Notes under the pieces: model-generated
The model's input: the letters and a program-made list of their open reading frames with translations, nothing else
What the model was told of the DNA's origin: nothing
Databases searched by the model: none
Made by a program: the position numbers and the translations under genes
Assembly (NCBI GenBank): GCA_023429825.1
Contig: JAEZDC010000072.1
Location: 1 to 64,000, forward strand
DNA: 64,000 bases
From: Bacteroidota bacterium
Lineage (GTDB): Bacteria > Bacteroidota > Bacteroidia > Chitinophagales > Chitinophagaceae
Direction of reading: 5' to 3'
Shown here: positions 54,130 to 62,995 of the stretch, piece by piece
How the letters are laid out: each line of letters starts with the position of its first letter
How positions within the stretch are numbered: position 1 is the first letter of the stretch

Positions 54130-54639
54130 CTAGTTGTGGGTTGTTATTGCATTCCTGATAATCGGGTCCATCGGATCGATTGCGGGTGCAAACGTGCCGA
54201 TCAACTGGCCTGATTCATTGATAAGAAACTTCTGGAAGTCACCACCGACTGCACCATACATCGCACCGTTCTGTTCTATTTGTTTTAGCCAGTAATAAAC
54301 AGGCTGCACAATTGTGCCTGCCACTGCATCTGTCTTTATTATTTTATAAGTTGTTCCATAGTTGGAAATACAAAACTGTTTGATGGCTGAATCTGATCTC
54401 GATTCATGCCCGAAACTATTTGACGGAAACGCTATCACCACCAAGGAATCACCGAAGGTTTGCTGTAACTGCTGAAGTGTACCCAACTGGCCAACACGCG
54501 ATGAACCGGTTGCGATATTTACAAGTAATATTTTCTTTCCCTGGTAACTATTTAAACTGATCGTGTTATTGTCTACATCGGTGATGGATAACGAATAGAA
54601 GCTAACGATCAGTGAAAAGAGATGGTTCAATATATTCAT
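54130..54639 (-). CDS. Glutathione-peroxidase-like thioredoxin-fold protein lacking the catalytic cysteine
   Basis: 169 residues with a hydrophobic start that may act as a signal peptide or anchor. The GPx scaffold is clear: LLVNIATGSSRVGQLGTLQQLQQTFG corresponds to the NVASKCG region, and FPSNSFGHES to FPCNQFG. The peroxidatic Cys is replaced by Ser46, and the Trp of the WNFxKF motif is also missing (GGDFQKFLINESGQ). It is therefore unlikely to be a peroxidase. It lies between the two large RHS-type genes with gaps of 9 and 16 bp and may be structural or a chaperone. Confidence 0.75.
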   Translation of the reverse strand: MNILNHLFSLIVSFYSLSITDVDNNTISLNSYQGKKILLVNIATGSSRVGQLGTLQQLQQTFGDSLVVIAFPSNSFGHESRSDSAIKQFCISNYGTTYKIIKTDAVAGTIVQPVYYWLKQIEQNGAMYGAVGGDFQKFLINESGQLIGTFAPAIDPMDPIIRNAITTHN

Positions 54640-54648
54640 ACAGTTGTT

Positions 54649-56706
54649 TTAATATTCTATAAAGCAGGTTATACTACACGATGAAGAATGATAGGACACA
54701 GAGCTCCATGTAGATTGCGATCCGTCACTGAAGCAGTACTTATGAGTACACTCCCATACCCATACATTATCTATTTTTTTATAAACAGATGAAACCACTG
54801 TTAGTGTACCAATCTCGCACACGCCATTCACTACTTTAAACCAGGCAAGGCTTGAAACCCCCGGGCAACTGCAATCATAGCCGGGCAATTGAACCTGGCG
54901 ATACAGTCCACACGAATCACTGAAAGGATTAATGTCTAAATAAAATGAATCGACGATACCGGGGTTGCTGGCACGACACTCTTTATAACCTGCCTGCATG
55001 ACAGGCAGAAGAGATATTGCCATTGGAGAGTCTGTGTATTGGAATCTTTTTATGATATTCTTGTCCTTGTCTCTTACCAGCATTGGCCTGTTGAGATTAT
55101 CATATTCATTGTAGGAAATCGTATTGTTGGCATCGGTGGTACAGGTAATGCCCACGATTGGCTCGTAAGTAGATGTTACCATGTTCGCATACTTTGGGTG
55201 CAGCCGCACCTCGTCTACTAATCCACTGCCACTAATAGTAACAGAAGTTATTCCTGTAAGATTCACTGCATACAAATTCCATCCCTGCTGTGAGGCGATT
55301 GACGTAGATAAACTGCTGGAGTTCACACTTACGGAAGCACCGGATTTTGCCCATAATGTGAGCAGGTATTGCTTACCGCTGGAAAGGCTGGACTTAGATA
55401 TATTCCCATTCGAAAGATTATAGCTTTTCTTTCCCGTCATTTTATCCGTGGCATCTCTTGAAGCACTACCAATGGTCCAGTTGCCCGAACCTGTTGACTC
55501 AAAACTGGTGTATGCAATATCTGCCTGTGCAGCATTCGATACTTTTGCAGCAGCATATTGCTGATCATAATCGATAAGGATCGAACTATACTGTCCGCTC
55601 GGTAAGTTCACCGATTCGCTAAGATTTCCTTTTGCATCATATGCAGAGAAATACGTTTTCGGTTTAGTATAAGTGCTATTGCGGTTTAGCAACCCCGCAT
55701 TGAATACTCCATATGTCGATTGAATAACCGGTTTGTTCGATTCAAAAGCATAAATGGTATCAGGCTTTACATCACCCGATGATATCTGCCTGTACGATGT
55801 TACCAGTGCAGAAATGATCCTTGGATTGCCGTCTCCAGTTATCCATGTTTCAGTACTTACCGGTTGGCTTATGATCGAACTATCTCTTAATTTTCCTACA
55901 CCTCCACCGACCGTGTAATGATAGGGATAATACATCCGTTGTTCTTTTACCAGGCTTCTTGTCCTGTCATAGTCGGTGGTGATCTTGATTACATTGTAAT
56001 TAGTATCATACTGGAGCTGTTGAGAAGTGGCATTATAACTTGCATTAGGGTGGAACAATGTATCCACGCTTGAGGTGACAAATATCCTTCCGGTCGAGAG
56101 ATAGTAATGATCACCCAGGTATGTTTTTGTTCTTAGAGTAGACGGGTTATACGGATCTCCATCATATTTGGTTTGAGAATGCCCGAGCTTGAGTGATTTA
56201 AAATTATCGTTATCGTACAGCAAGCTGTCATACTGGTAAGTAGTAACCGTTCTTTTTACCAGGCTTCCGGCACTATCGTATAAAGAAACTCTTTTAGGCA
56301 TACCGAGCCCCCAACTGCGAATATCTACAGGCGTATAAGGAAAAGCATTAGTGAACACATTGGTATTAAGATCACGTAAATCTGTGAACTCCTGCACTTC
56401 TTTGCCGAGATTAAAACCATTGACCGCCGTACCACGTCTTACAACTACGCGGCTATATCCTACCTTTCCGCCTTCTGCGAAGTCGAGTGTCGCCACTGGC
56501 TCGCTTGTTACGGCCGTATAATCTGTAGTGGTCGTGCCTCCGTAATTGACTACTTCCCGGTAAGGGTAATCATATTTAGGAATGCCACCCAAGAAACCCG
56601 AACTTTTACCGCTCTCGGTAACATATTGGTAGTGCTCATAAAATCCACCGTAGCTATCGTTTACATTTCGTTTTACATGGGATACCCGAATTCCGCCGGA
56701 ATACAT
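54649..56706 (-). CDS. C-terminal part of a frameshifted RHS-like surface protein
   Basis: The same protein as the next entry, separated from it by a one-base frameshift. The frame stays open upstream to about 56855, and its sequence there (YDLFYTGIRTWTFNLTSGSY) joins smoothly to the N-terminal part. YD-like repeats and a carbohydrate-binding-type beta domain (about residues 400-510) are seen; a Cys-rich end (YDCSCPGVSSLAWFKVVNG) follows. It has no RHS core or toxin tip. If the shift is real, this part is not made unless the ATG at 56706 is used. Confidence 0.7.
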   Translation of the reverse strand: MYSGGIRVSHVKRNVNDSYGGFYEHYQYVTESGKSSGFLGGIPKYDYPYREVVNYGGTTTTDYTAVTSEPVATLDFAEGGKVGYSRVVVRRGTAVNGFNLGKEVQEFTDLRDLNTNVFTNAFPYTPVDIRSWGLGMPKRVSLYDSAGSLVKRTVTTYQYDSLLYDNDNFKSLKLGHSQTKYDGDPYNPSTLRTKTYLGDHYYLSTGRIFVTSSVDTLFHPNASYNATSQQLQYDTNYNVIKITTDYDRTRSLVKEQRMYYPYHYTVGGGVGKLRDSSIISQPVSTETWITGDGNPRIISALVTSYRQISSGDVKPDTIYAFESNKPVIQSTYGVFNAGLLNRNSTYTKPKTYFSAYDAKGNLSESVNLPSGQYSSILIDYDQQYAAAKVSNAAQADIAYTSFESTGSGNWTIGSASRDATDKMTGKKSYNLSNGNISKSSLSSGKQYLLTLWAKSGASVSVNSSSLSTSIASQQGWNLYAVNLTGITSVTISGSGLVDEVRLHPKYANMVTSTYEPIVGITCTTDANNTISYNEYDNLNRPMLVRDKDKNIIKRFQYTDSPMAISLLPVMQAGYKECRASNPGIVDSFYLDINPFSDSCGLYRQVQLPGYDCSCPGVSSLAWFKVVNGVCEIGTLTVVSSVYKKIDNVWVWECTHKYCFSDGSQSTWSSVSYHSSSCSITCFIEY

Positions 56707-56837
56707 ATATGAAATAGCGGTGTCTGCTTTATTTTCCCAATTGATGGTTACCGGGAAACTCCCCGAAATACTGGTGCCTGAAGCCAGAGATGTTTCAACC
56801 CTATAACTCCCGGAAGTAAGGTTGAATGTCCATGTTC

Positions 56838-58490
56838 TTATTCCCGTGTAAAAAAGATCATAGAGGATACTGCAGTAGTGTGGTAGGTCACTGAACCATC
56901 CGTACTCTTGATGTAAACATTAAGGTCACCACTTCCACTGATCGGTGCACTACCTACCCTTGATACTGATTTGTCTAACAGAAATACAACCTGGTGTTTA
57001 TCATTAAATACCTGCGAAAAACTCACTGTGTTCTGCGAGTTAGTGGTAGGTGTTATCGATAAATGAACCGCAGTTTTGGTATACGGGTAATGGGTGTTCA
57101 GCTCGTAGCTGTACTCTACATATCCGCTATTGGGTAAATAACACCTGTACAAGGAGTTTGCAACGGCTCCCGAATTAGGTGTACGATCAGCTCCCCAGGT
57201 GTAGCCATTTACACTTGGAATTAAATTGTCAAGATTTACTGCACCATTATAGTATCCCCAGTGATCTCTTTTATTACCAATACTATCCTGGGAGCCTTTT
57301 GGAAATAGCGGATAGGTATAATCAAACTGGTATCCATCCTGCCGTTCTTTAGAAGTAAATGGTATTACGCTTTTGAGCAAAAGTTTAGTGGAATCTGAAC
57401 TTGTATACGTATGGCCTCCTCTCCCCCCACCGTATCCGCTCACGTATGAATTCTGGTATTCGAACAAAAAACCATATCGGAAAGCAGTATCGCTTATTTT
57501 GATCTTAGATAATGCGTAATCATCAGAAGTGTATTTGTCCTTATTACTGTAAACGAATGAAAGTGTTGTTTTATCCGGAAATTCAATGGAAGAGATTTTA
57601 TAACTGCCGGTTATTCCAACCCCGGGCGCATATGTGGGCCCTTTCCTGCTTCCATTGCTGTTATTGACAAAAGTAACCTGCGGCAACTTAAACCCGTACT
57701 GTATTTCACGGGCAGAGTACTCAAACTTGATCGTATCAGTGTTGAAGGGTGATATAATTCTTGTGAGTTCCCAACTGGTTGCATATGGCTTGTCAAAATA
57801 ACCAGAAGGCATATAGGCAAAACCAGAACCGACTAATCCCATCCAGGTATGGACGATATTTTCAAAATCATACTTAACACCATTCTCACCAATTATTCTA
57901 AAAGATTTGAGCGTCTGGTTTAGCGATGTCGCCGTTTGATAAGTAGGAATGATGCGCACTTTAGACAAAGGCACTGAGGCAATCTGCCCATTTTTTCCAA
58001 TAACGAATTTTCCGGAGTGGCCGGGAAAATTATACTGGAAGATATCCTGCTGTGTATCGAGACTGTCGAAATAATATTTAGAAGCATTACTTCGAAAATC
58101 CGTTGGTATTGCACCTGCATACATATAGCCATAGGTAGGCATGTCATCAGGCATACCCCGTACAGTTCGCACAATAGATCCGCCTGCATTTAAGTACCAT
58201 CCTAAACCAACTATTGAAGGGCTTTCACCAACCTGGATCCCACCACCACCGGTGTATTGCAAGCCTACAGACAGGGCTAATCCACTATTGGATTTATAAT
58301 TGTAGATGGGGACCGATACATCTGGTGTACCGGTAAATAAATTGACCTCGGCACTCCCAGCCTTGCTGGCGTTACCCGCACCGCCGGGCAGCGTAGCCGC
58401 ATTGGAATAGTTCGGCGCTTCAGCATCCTGTGCAGGTGCTGATAGAGACAATATAAGCCAGGTTGCCAACAAAAGTTTGCCTTTTCTCAT
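56838..58490 (-). CDS. N-terminal part of a frameshifted RHS-like surface protein
   Basis: 550 residues from the ATG at 58490 (MRKGKLLLATWLILSLSAPAQ, a signal peptide). The mature part begins EVNLFTGTPDVSVPIYNYKSNSGLALSVGLQYTGGGGIQV with VGLGWYLNAGGSIVR, the N-terminal pattern seen in large RHS/SpvB-like proteins of Bacteroidota. The frame ends after MIFFTRE at 56838. Adding one base to the six-base A run at 56850-56855 would join it to the downstream frame, giving about 1280 residues. It starts 10 bp after the upstream gene's stop. Confidence 0.72.
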   Translation of the reverse strand: MRKGKLLLATWLILSLSAPAQDAEAPNYSNAATLPGGAGNASKAGSAEVNLFTGTPDVSVPIYNYKSNSGLALSVGLQYTGGGGIQVGESPSIVGLGWYLNAGGSIVRTVRGMPDDMPTYGYMYAGAIPTDFRSNASKYYFDSLDTQQDIFQYNFPGHSGKFVIGKNGQIASVPLSKVRIIPTYQTATSLNQTLKSFRIIGENGVKYDFENIVHTWMGLVGSGFAYMPSGYFDKPYATSWELTRIISPFNTDTIKFEYSAREIQYGFKLPQVTFVNNSNGSRKGPTYAPGVGITGSYKISSIEFPDKTTLSFVYSNKDKYTSDDYALSKIKISDTAFRYGFLFEYQNSYVSGYGGGRGGHTYTSSDSTKLLLKSVIPFTSKERQDGYQFDYTYPLFPKGSQDSIGNKRDHWGYYNGAVNLDNLIPSVNGYTWGADRTPNSGAVANSLYRCYLPNSGYVEYSYELNTHYPYTKTAVHLSITPTTNSQNTVSFSQVFNDKHQVVFLLDKSVSRVGSAPISGSGDLNVYIKSTDGSVTYHTTAVSSMIFFTRE

Positions 58491-58500
58491 AAGCGGTATT

Positions 58501-59904
58501 TTAAAATGTCCATCCCACTCTAAACAAAAATGGTTTGGTATGTAAAGCGTTTTGATTGTGTAAAAAATCATACAGGAGTTGCACGTTCGTACCTTTCTTT
58601 TTTCCAACTTTCACTTTCTTAGTAACACCTAACAAAGCTTTTGCCCGCCAGAGTGATTGATCTGCCAATTGATTAAGGTCTTCAAATCTTTGGTTATAGT
58701 CTTGTTCGTAACCACCGGTCATCCAAAAGCTTTTTTTGATCTTAACGTCTACATAACTGCGCAAGCCTATGCCTTCATGAGTCAGCTTTAAATTTTTGAA
58801 GCCACTTCCCATCCCCAGTTTATAAGATGCACCGACACCGATAACACTCTGGTCATTCAGTTTATATCCAATAGTGGTCGCTATATCGGCGGTAACCGGG
58901 AAATAACCGTTAGGTTGTTGCGTTTGAAGATTAAATCCTAATTCAAATCGTTGTAAGAACCGTTTAGTCTTTTGACTATTCGGTGTAAATCCTTCCGGCA
59001 TTTCAAGATTGCTTGAACTTCCACCAAACTGTTTCAACTTATTTTTCAACTTGTTTAGTTCTGCTTGTGCAACTCCCAGTTGATCATTGATCCGTTGCTG
59101 GGGGTTGATGCCGACACCAGAAAATCGCTGCGTTAACTGCGCCTGCACTGAAGCTCTTGTTTGCAAACCCGCCAGGCTTTCAGTAGAACCGTAATTGTCA
59201 GGAAGTCGCAATAGCTTAGCCAGCATCCCATTCTTCTTAATGAACGATTGAAATGCAGGCAAATCCCTCAGCTTAGCCACCAGTTTCTGCTGCATTTTCT
59301 TCGGATCTTTCAATAGGCCCTTGTATTCGTTCAGTTGCTGTTGATAATAAAATACCTGCTTGTTGATCCGCTTCATTTCTTTCACCATTCCAAATTTTTC
59401 CAGCTGTTGTTTCAGCATTTGTCTTCGTTCACGCAGTTGCTTTTTTATTTCATTGCTTAGTTGTAGTTGAGAACTAAACTTTTTAATTGAAGCTGATGCG
59501 GTTTGTAGTTCAGTGGAATTATTACCAGCATGTTGGTCGATAAAAGCCACTGCGCCAGACAGTGAATCCAAATTTGGAAAGTATTCTTTGAGCTCAACCG
59601 AGTGACTTGAATCGCTAGCCTGTTGCATTCTCTTCTGTAGAGTGCCGGTGAATTCAGCGGAGGAATTCGAAAATTTAACTGCCAGGGATGAATCTCGCTT
59701 TTTCAGTTTACGGAGCATTCTTTGTTCTTCCTTTCGAAACCTTAATAAAGTTTTCTGAGAATTGCTTGTAAGTTTATTGGTAAGCTTTGTGAACTGTTGA
59801 GTGATCTCATTGGTTTTGTCAGCAGACAGAAAAGTTGGCGGGCGCTCTTGGGAATACAGGCGTGCGCTAATGACTAAAATTATGGAGACAAGTAGGCAAC
59901 GCAT
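58501..59904 (-). CDS. Outer-membrane protein with a long coiled coil and C-terminal beta-barrel
   Basis: 467 residues with a signal peptide (about 1-19, ending LYSQ). The middle (about 30-320) is almost entirely charged helix: many Lys, Glu and Gln heptads, e.g. NEIKKQLRERRQMLKQQLEK. The C-terminal 140 residues (from FLQRFELGFNLQTQQPNGYF) alternate polar and hydrophobic residues and end in LFRVGWTF, an aromatic-terminated outer-membrane strand. It is the first gene of the RHS operon (gaps of 10, 9 and 16 bp, then an overlap). It may be the export or display partner; this is inferred from position. Confidence 0.7.
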   Translation of the reverse strand: MRCLLVSIILVISARLYSQERPPTFLSADKTNEITQQFTKLTNKLTSNSQKTLLRFRKEEQRMLRKLKKRDSSLAVKFSNSSAEFTGTLQKRMQQASDSSHSVELKEYFPNLDSLSGAVAFIDQHAGNNSTELQTASASIKKFSSQLQLSNEIKKQLRERRQMLKQQLEKFGMVKEMKRINKQVFYYQQQLNEYKGLLKDPKKMQQKLVAKLRDLPAFQSFIKKNGMLAKLLRLPDNYGSTESLAGLQTRASVQAQLTQRFSGVGINPQQRINDQLGVAQAELNKLKNKLKQFGGSSSNLEMPEGFTPNSQKTKRFLQRFELGFNLQTQQPNGYFPVTADIATTIGYKLNDQSVIGVGASYKLGMGSGFKNLKLTHEGIGLRSYVDVKIKKSFWMTGGYEQDYNQRFEDLNQLADQSLWRAKALLGVTKKVKVGKKKGTNVQLLYDFLHNQNALHTKPFLFRVGWTF

Positions 59905-60321
59905 ACAGGTGACTTTTGGTGTTTACCTGTGTATGTGCGTTATAGATTTGGTGTTTTATATCGCTAGCTCAGGTATTAAATCAAAGCTAATAGAGGAAGC
60001 AAATACAAATCAAGCGTACCAATACTGAACTTTTTGCGTACATGTACTGTTTTCTATTTCATAGAAATTTTATATACTTAGCGGATAGGGTTCGGCCGTT
60101 TAAAAGCAATAACTTAATTGTGGATTACCTCGCAGCAGTGACAAAAAATTAGTCAGATGCGTTCCCACTGTTTAACGGATGTTCGATTGGAATCGGGTTA
60201 ATGCTAGTGTTAATGTGGGTGTCAATCAGATTCAATCCTAGATTATTCTACGCTGAATCTGAATTAATTCCGAATAAGTTTTTCTGGACTCAAAAAGTAC
60301 TCGCGGGGGAAGCCAAATTAT
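59905..60321. other. Non-coding region upstream of the RHS operon
   Basis: About 417 bp between the divergent rhs operon start and the 3' end of the small winged-helix gene. It should contain the rhs promoter, but I see no clear consensus element or structured RNA. Confidence 0.4.
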
Positions 60322-60594
60322 TCAAGCTACTTTTTTTGAGATCTCTGCCAGCTCTTTAGAATGATTCATTGACCTCACTTTACTTAACCCTTCCTCTGTA
60401 ATAGTAATTGAGACGGGCGATGAAAAAAGAATCAAGTTTTCCGCAGCAAGTCTTTCTAAATGAATTAAGATAGCATCCCAGGGCTGATCGTGTCTTGCAA
60501 TGATCTCGACAGGCCTGCAACCATAGTGAGTCGGTTGATGGCTGTTTTCACTTAACTGATAAAGGATGCGTAAAGTCGAATATGCATTTTCCAC
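60322..60594 (-). CDS. Small winged-helix-like DNA-binding protein
   Basis: 90 residues. The helical start STLRILYQLSENS, then PVEIIARHDQPWDAILIHLERLAAENLILF and the strand pair SPVSITITEEGLSKVRS fit a winged helix-turn-helix. It is divergent from the BlaI-type gene. A short palindrome, ACTAC-N6-GTAGT, lies at its 5' edge (near 60595-60612), similar in kind to the BlaI operators. It may be a second regulator of this locus. Confidence 0.55.
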   Translation of the reverse strand: MENAYSTLRILYQLSENSHQPTHYGCRPVEIIARHDQPWDAILIHLERLAAENLILFSSPVSITITEEGLSKVRSMNHSKELAEISKKVA

Positions 60595-60691
60595 ACTACA
60601 ATTTAGTAGTCTTCAGAAAAACTACTTGTTAAACTTATTCACACTACGCAAGCCCCTGCTACAGTAACAGATGGAGGTGATTAGCTAACAA

Positions 60692-60736
60692 AACTAAATA
60701 ATTAGTTTGATAACTAAATTTTTAGTTATAGATTTG
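60692..60736 (+). promoter_or_regulatory. Promoter with two palindromic operators for the BlaI-type repressor
   Basis: Operators AACTAA-N4-TTAGTT lie at 60692-60707 and 60712-60727, 20 bp centre to centre. A consensus Bacteroidota promoter overlaps them: TTTG at 60706-60709 and TAGATTTG at 60729-60736, with a 19-bp spacer. The first operator covers the edge of the -33 box and the second fills the spacer, so bound repressor would block the polymerase. Confidence 0.75.
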
Positions 60737-60758
60737 ATTAATAAAAGATTCATTTGTG

Positions 60759-61118
60759 ATGAAACCACTGACAAAAGCCGAAGAACAGATCATGCAGAGC
60801 GTTTGGAAACTAAAAGAAGCATATCTAAAAGATATCGTGGAAGACCAGCCCAACCCAAAACCGCACTCTAATACCGTAGCCACTATACTGAAGATACTAA
60901 TCGAAAAAGGGTTTATAGACGTAGAAGTTCATGGACGAGTACATAAGTACTACCCCATTATATCCAAGGAGCAGTATTCCTCTAGTACAATGCAAAATCT
61001 AGTTAGCAATTATTTCGCGGGATCATTCGCCGATGTAGTGTCTTTTATGGTAAAGAATAAAAATTTAAAAGTGAAAGACCTTGAGTTGTTACTGCAGCAA
61101 ATCAAGAATAAAAAATAA
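60759..61118 (+). CDS. BlaI/MecI/CopY-family transcriptional repressor
   Basis: 119 residues from the ATG at 60759; a GTG directly before it is in frame. The winged helix is seen in LTKAEEQIMQSVWKLKEAYL, HSNTVATILKILIEKGFIDVEVHGRVHKYYP, the family signature. The C-terminal part is for dimerisation (NYFAGSFADVVSFM). It represses its own operon through the two palindromes upstream and should be inactivated by the M56 protease encoded 8 bp downstream. Confidence 0.92.
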   Translation: MKPLTKAEEQIMQSVWKLKEAYLKDIVEDQPNPKPHSNTVATILKILIEKGFIDVEVHGRVHKYYPIISKEQYSSSTMQNLVSNYFAGSFADVVSFMVKNKNLKVKDLELLLQQIKNKK

Positions 61119-61126
61119 GTATTGTA

Positions 61127-62716
61127 ATGCCTAACTTTTTTTATCTATTACAAGTATCACTATGCAGCCTTGTGCTGTATGTATACTACTATTTTTTTCT
61201 TCGGCACAATCGTTCTCATTCTTTCAATCGATTTTACTTGTTGTCGATATTTATATTATCATGGCTGATTCCACTAATTAGAATCCCTGTTGGCACTGGC
61301 AATGTCACAAGACCTATAACCCAACCTTTCCACCTGAAAATGTTTGAGGTGATCGCTGACACTAATAGCCAGCTCGACGAGTTGGTAGTAACCAATAGGT
61401 CAGTTGTTGATATGAATGATATACTACACGTCAGCTACTGGCTCGTCTCCCTAACGTTTGCCATCCTTTTTATCCTTAGGATTTTAAGACTTTATCTGTT
61501 ATCACGACAAAAGCCTAAGATTCATGTGGAGGGAGCTTTAGTACTTAAATTAGACGATTCAGATTCTCCATTTTCATTTTTTCATTTCATCTTTTGGAAC
61601 ACAGAAATTAAATTATCAAGTGAAATAGGAAAGAAAATTCTCGAGCACGAATTAGTTCACATAAAACAGAAACACTCAGTAGATAAGATCGTGGCTGCAG
61701 CCGTTTTGAGTGTTGGATGGATCAATCCAATCTTCTGGCTGATTAAAAAAGAACTTGAGATGGTCCACGAATTTATCGCTGATAGAAAAACCGTTAAAGA
61801 TGATCCTTCACAACTCGCGCAAATGCTGCTTGCAGCATCTTTTCCTTCGCACGCCTTTAATATGACGCACTCCTTTTTTCATTCACCAATAAAAAGAAGA
61901 ATTTCTATGGTAAGCAAAACAACATTGTCCAGATATGCAAGGACTTCGAAGCTCTTTATTCTGCCAGTTTTTGTCATTGTTATAGCTCTATTCTCTTTCC
62001 GAAAAGACACCAGGAAGTACGAAGGGACTAAAGCAGTAACTTATCAAAAACCAAATGAGCAGAGTGCTAATGATACTAATGACATCAGAATAGTCGACGT
62101 AGAACTAAGTGATAAAGCAAGCCCCATTCACAGTGCAGAACTAAAAAGAACTTACAGTATCATTATTGATGCCGGGCATGGCGGGAGCGATCACGGTGCG
62201 CAAGCGAAGGATGGAACTAACGAATCCGACATTGCTCTTGGAATAGTGAAAATATTATTGGAAGAAAATCATAATGAGCTGATCAATCTGATACCTACAC
62301 GAACAGATGATGTGTATCAATCTCCAAGTCAAAAATCAGAATTTATAAAAAAGAATAATGCCGACGCTTTGCTTTCTATACATACAGGATCATCCATGGA
62401 TGCTACCGATGAGGGAATACAGATTTTTATTCCGTCAGAGGATAGTTCATTTCGTTATGACCCTTCGTATATACTGGCAAACACACTAGCTAATCCGTTG
62501 AGCCAATTTGATCCTCAACTTCAAATTAAACGACGTAAAGTGGGCTCGTGGGCTTTGAGCGATTCATTTCGGCCTGCAATATTGATAGAAACTGGATTTC
62601 TGACTAACGAAAGAGATTTGACTCTTCTCAGGAGTGAACAGTATCAAAGAAAAATAGCCCAGTCGATTTTGAAAGGAATTGAACTGTATTTACAATTGAT
62701 GCAGGCTGAGAAATAG
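61127..62716 (+). CDS. BlaR1-like M56 protease fused to an N-acetylmuramoyl-L-alanine amidase domain
   Basis: 529 residues. The N-terminal M56 part has four hydrophobic helices and the zinc motif HELVHIKQKHS between helices 3 and 4 (near residue 180), then a helix at about 280 (LFILPVFVIVIALFSF). After a linker, an Amidase_3 domain begins at YSIIIDAGHGGSDHGAQAKDG and continues to SIHTGSSMDATDEG and ILIETGFLTNERD, with the zinc histidines and catalytic Glu in place. BlaR1 normally carries a penicillin-binding domain there; here a wall amidase takes its place. It is paired with the repressor gene upstream. Confidence 0.88.
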   Translation: MPNFFYLLQVSLCSLVLYVYYYFFLRHNRSHSFNRFYLLSIFILSWLIPLIRIPVGTGNVTRPITQPFHLKMFEVIADTNSQLDELVVTNRSVVDMNDILHVSYWLVSLTFAILFILRILRLYLLSRQKPKIHVEGALVLKLDDSDSPFSFFHFIFWNTEIKLSSEIGKKILEHELVHIKQKHSVDKIVAAAVLSVGWINPIFWLIKKELEMVHEFIADRKTVKDDPSQLAQMLLAASFPSHAFNMTHSFFHSPIKRRISMVSKTTLSRYARTSKLFILPVFVIVIALFSFRKDTRKYEGTKAVTYQKPNEQSANDTNDIRIVDVELSDKASPIHSAELKRTYSIIIDAGHGGSDHGAQAKDGTNESDIALGIVKILLEENHNELINLIPTRTDDVYQSPSQKSEFIKKNNADALLSIHTGSSMDATDEGIQIFIPSEDSSFRYDPSYILANTLANPLSQFDPQLQIKRRKVGSWALSDSFRPAILIETGFLTNERDLTLLRSEQYQRKIAQSILKGIELYLQLMQAEK

Positions 62717-62862
62717 GCTTTCTTATCAAAATCCTTCGTATAGAAAAGTTTTGAGCCAATAAGAAAAACGCAAGAGGTAAAAATGCAATACCGAGGGTTG
62801 GACAACTTATACCAAACTCTCTAATAGCAATAAAAGGCAATACAATGTCAAAGATTCATACC

Positions 62863-62886
62863 GCGGCCTTATGGCCGCATTTTTTT
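62863..62886 (+). terminator. Rho-independent terminator
   Basis: GCGGCC (62863-62868), loop TTAT, GGCCGC (62873-62878), then seven or more Ts. It ends the BlaI-amidase operon. Confidence 0.88.
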
Positions 62887-62995
62887 ACCTATCAGGAGAG
62901 CTTTTATTCGGCAAAATTCTAGAGCCTCTACTCAACTCAATAAAATTAAACTGCTTGTCCGTTTTTGACATCAAAGCGTCCGTTTTTAGATAGTT

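Noticed and set aside
62628..62840. 70-residue hydrophobic frame on the minus strand
   Set aside because: Overlaps the 3' end of the M56-amidase gene and has no supporting context.
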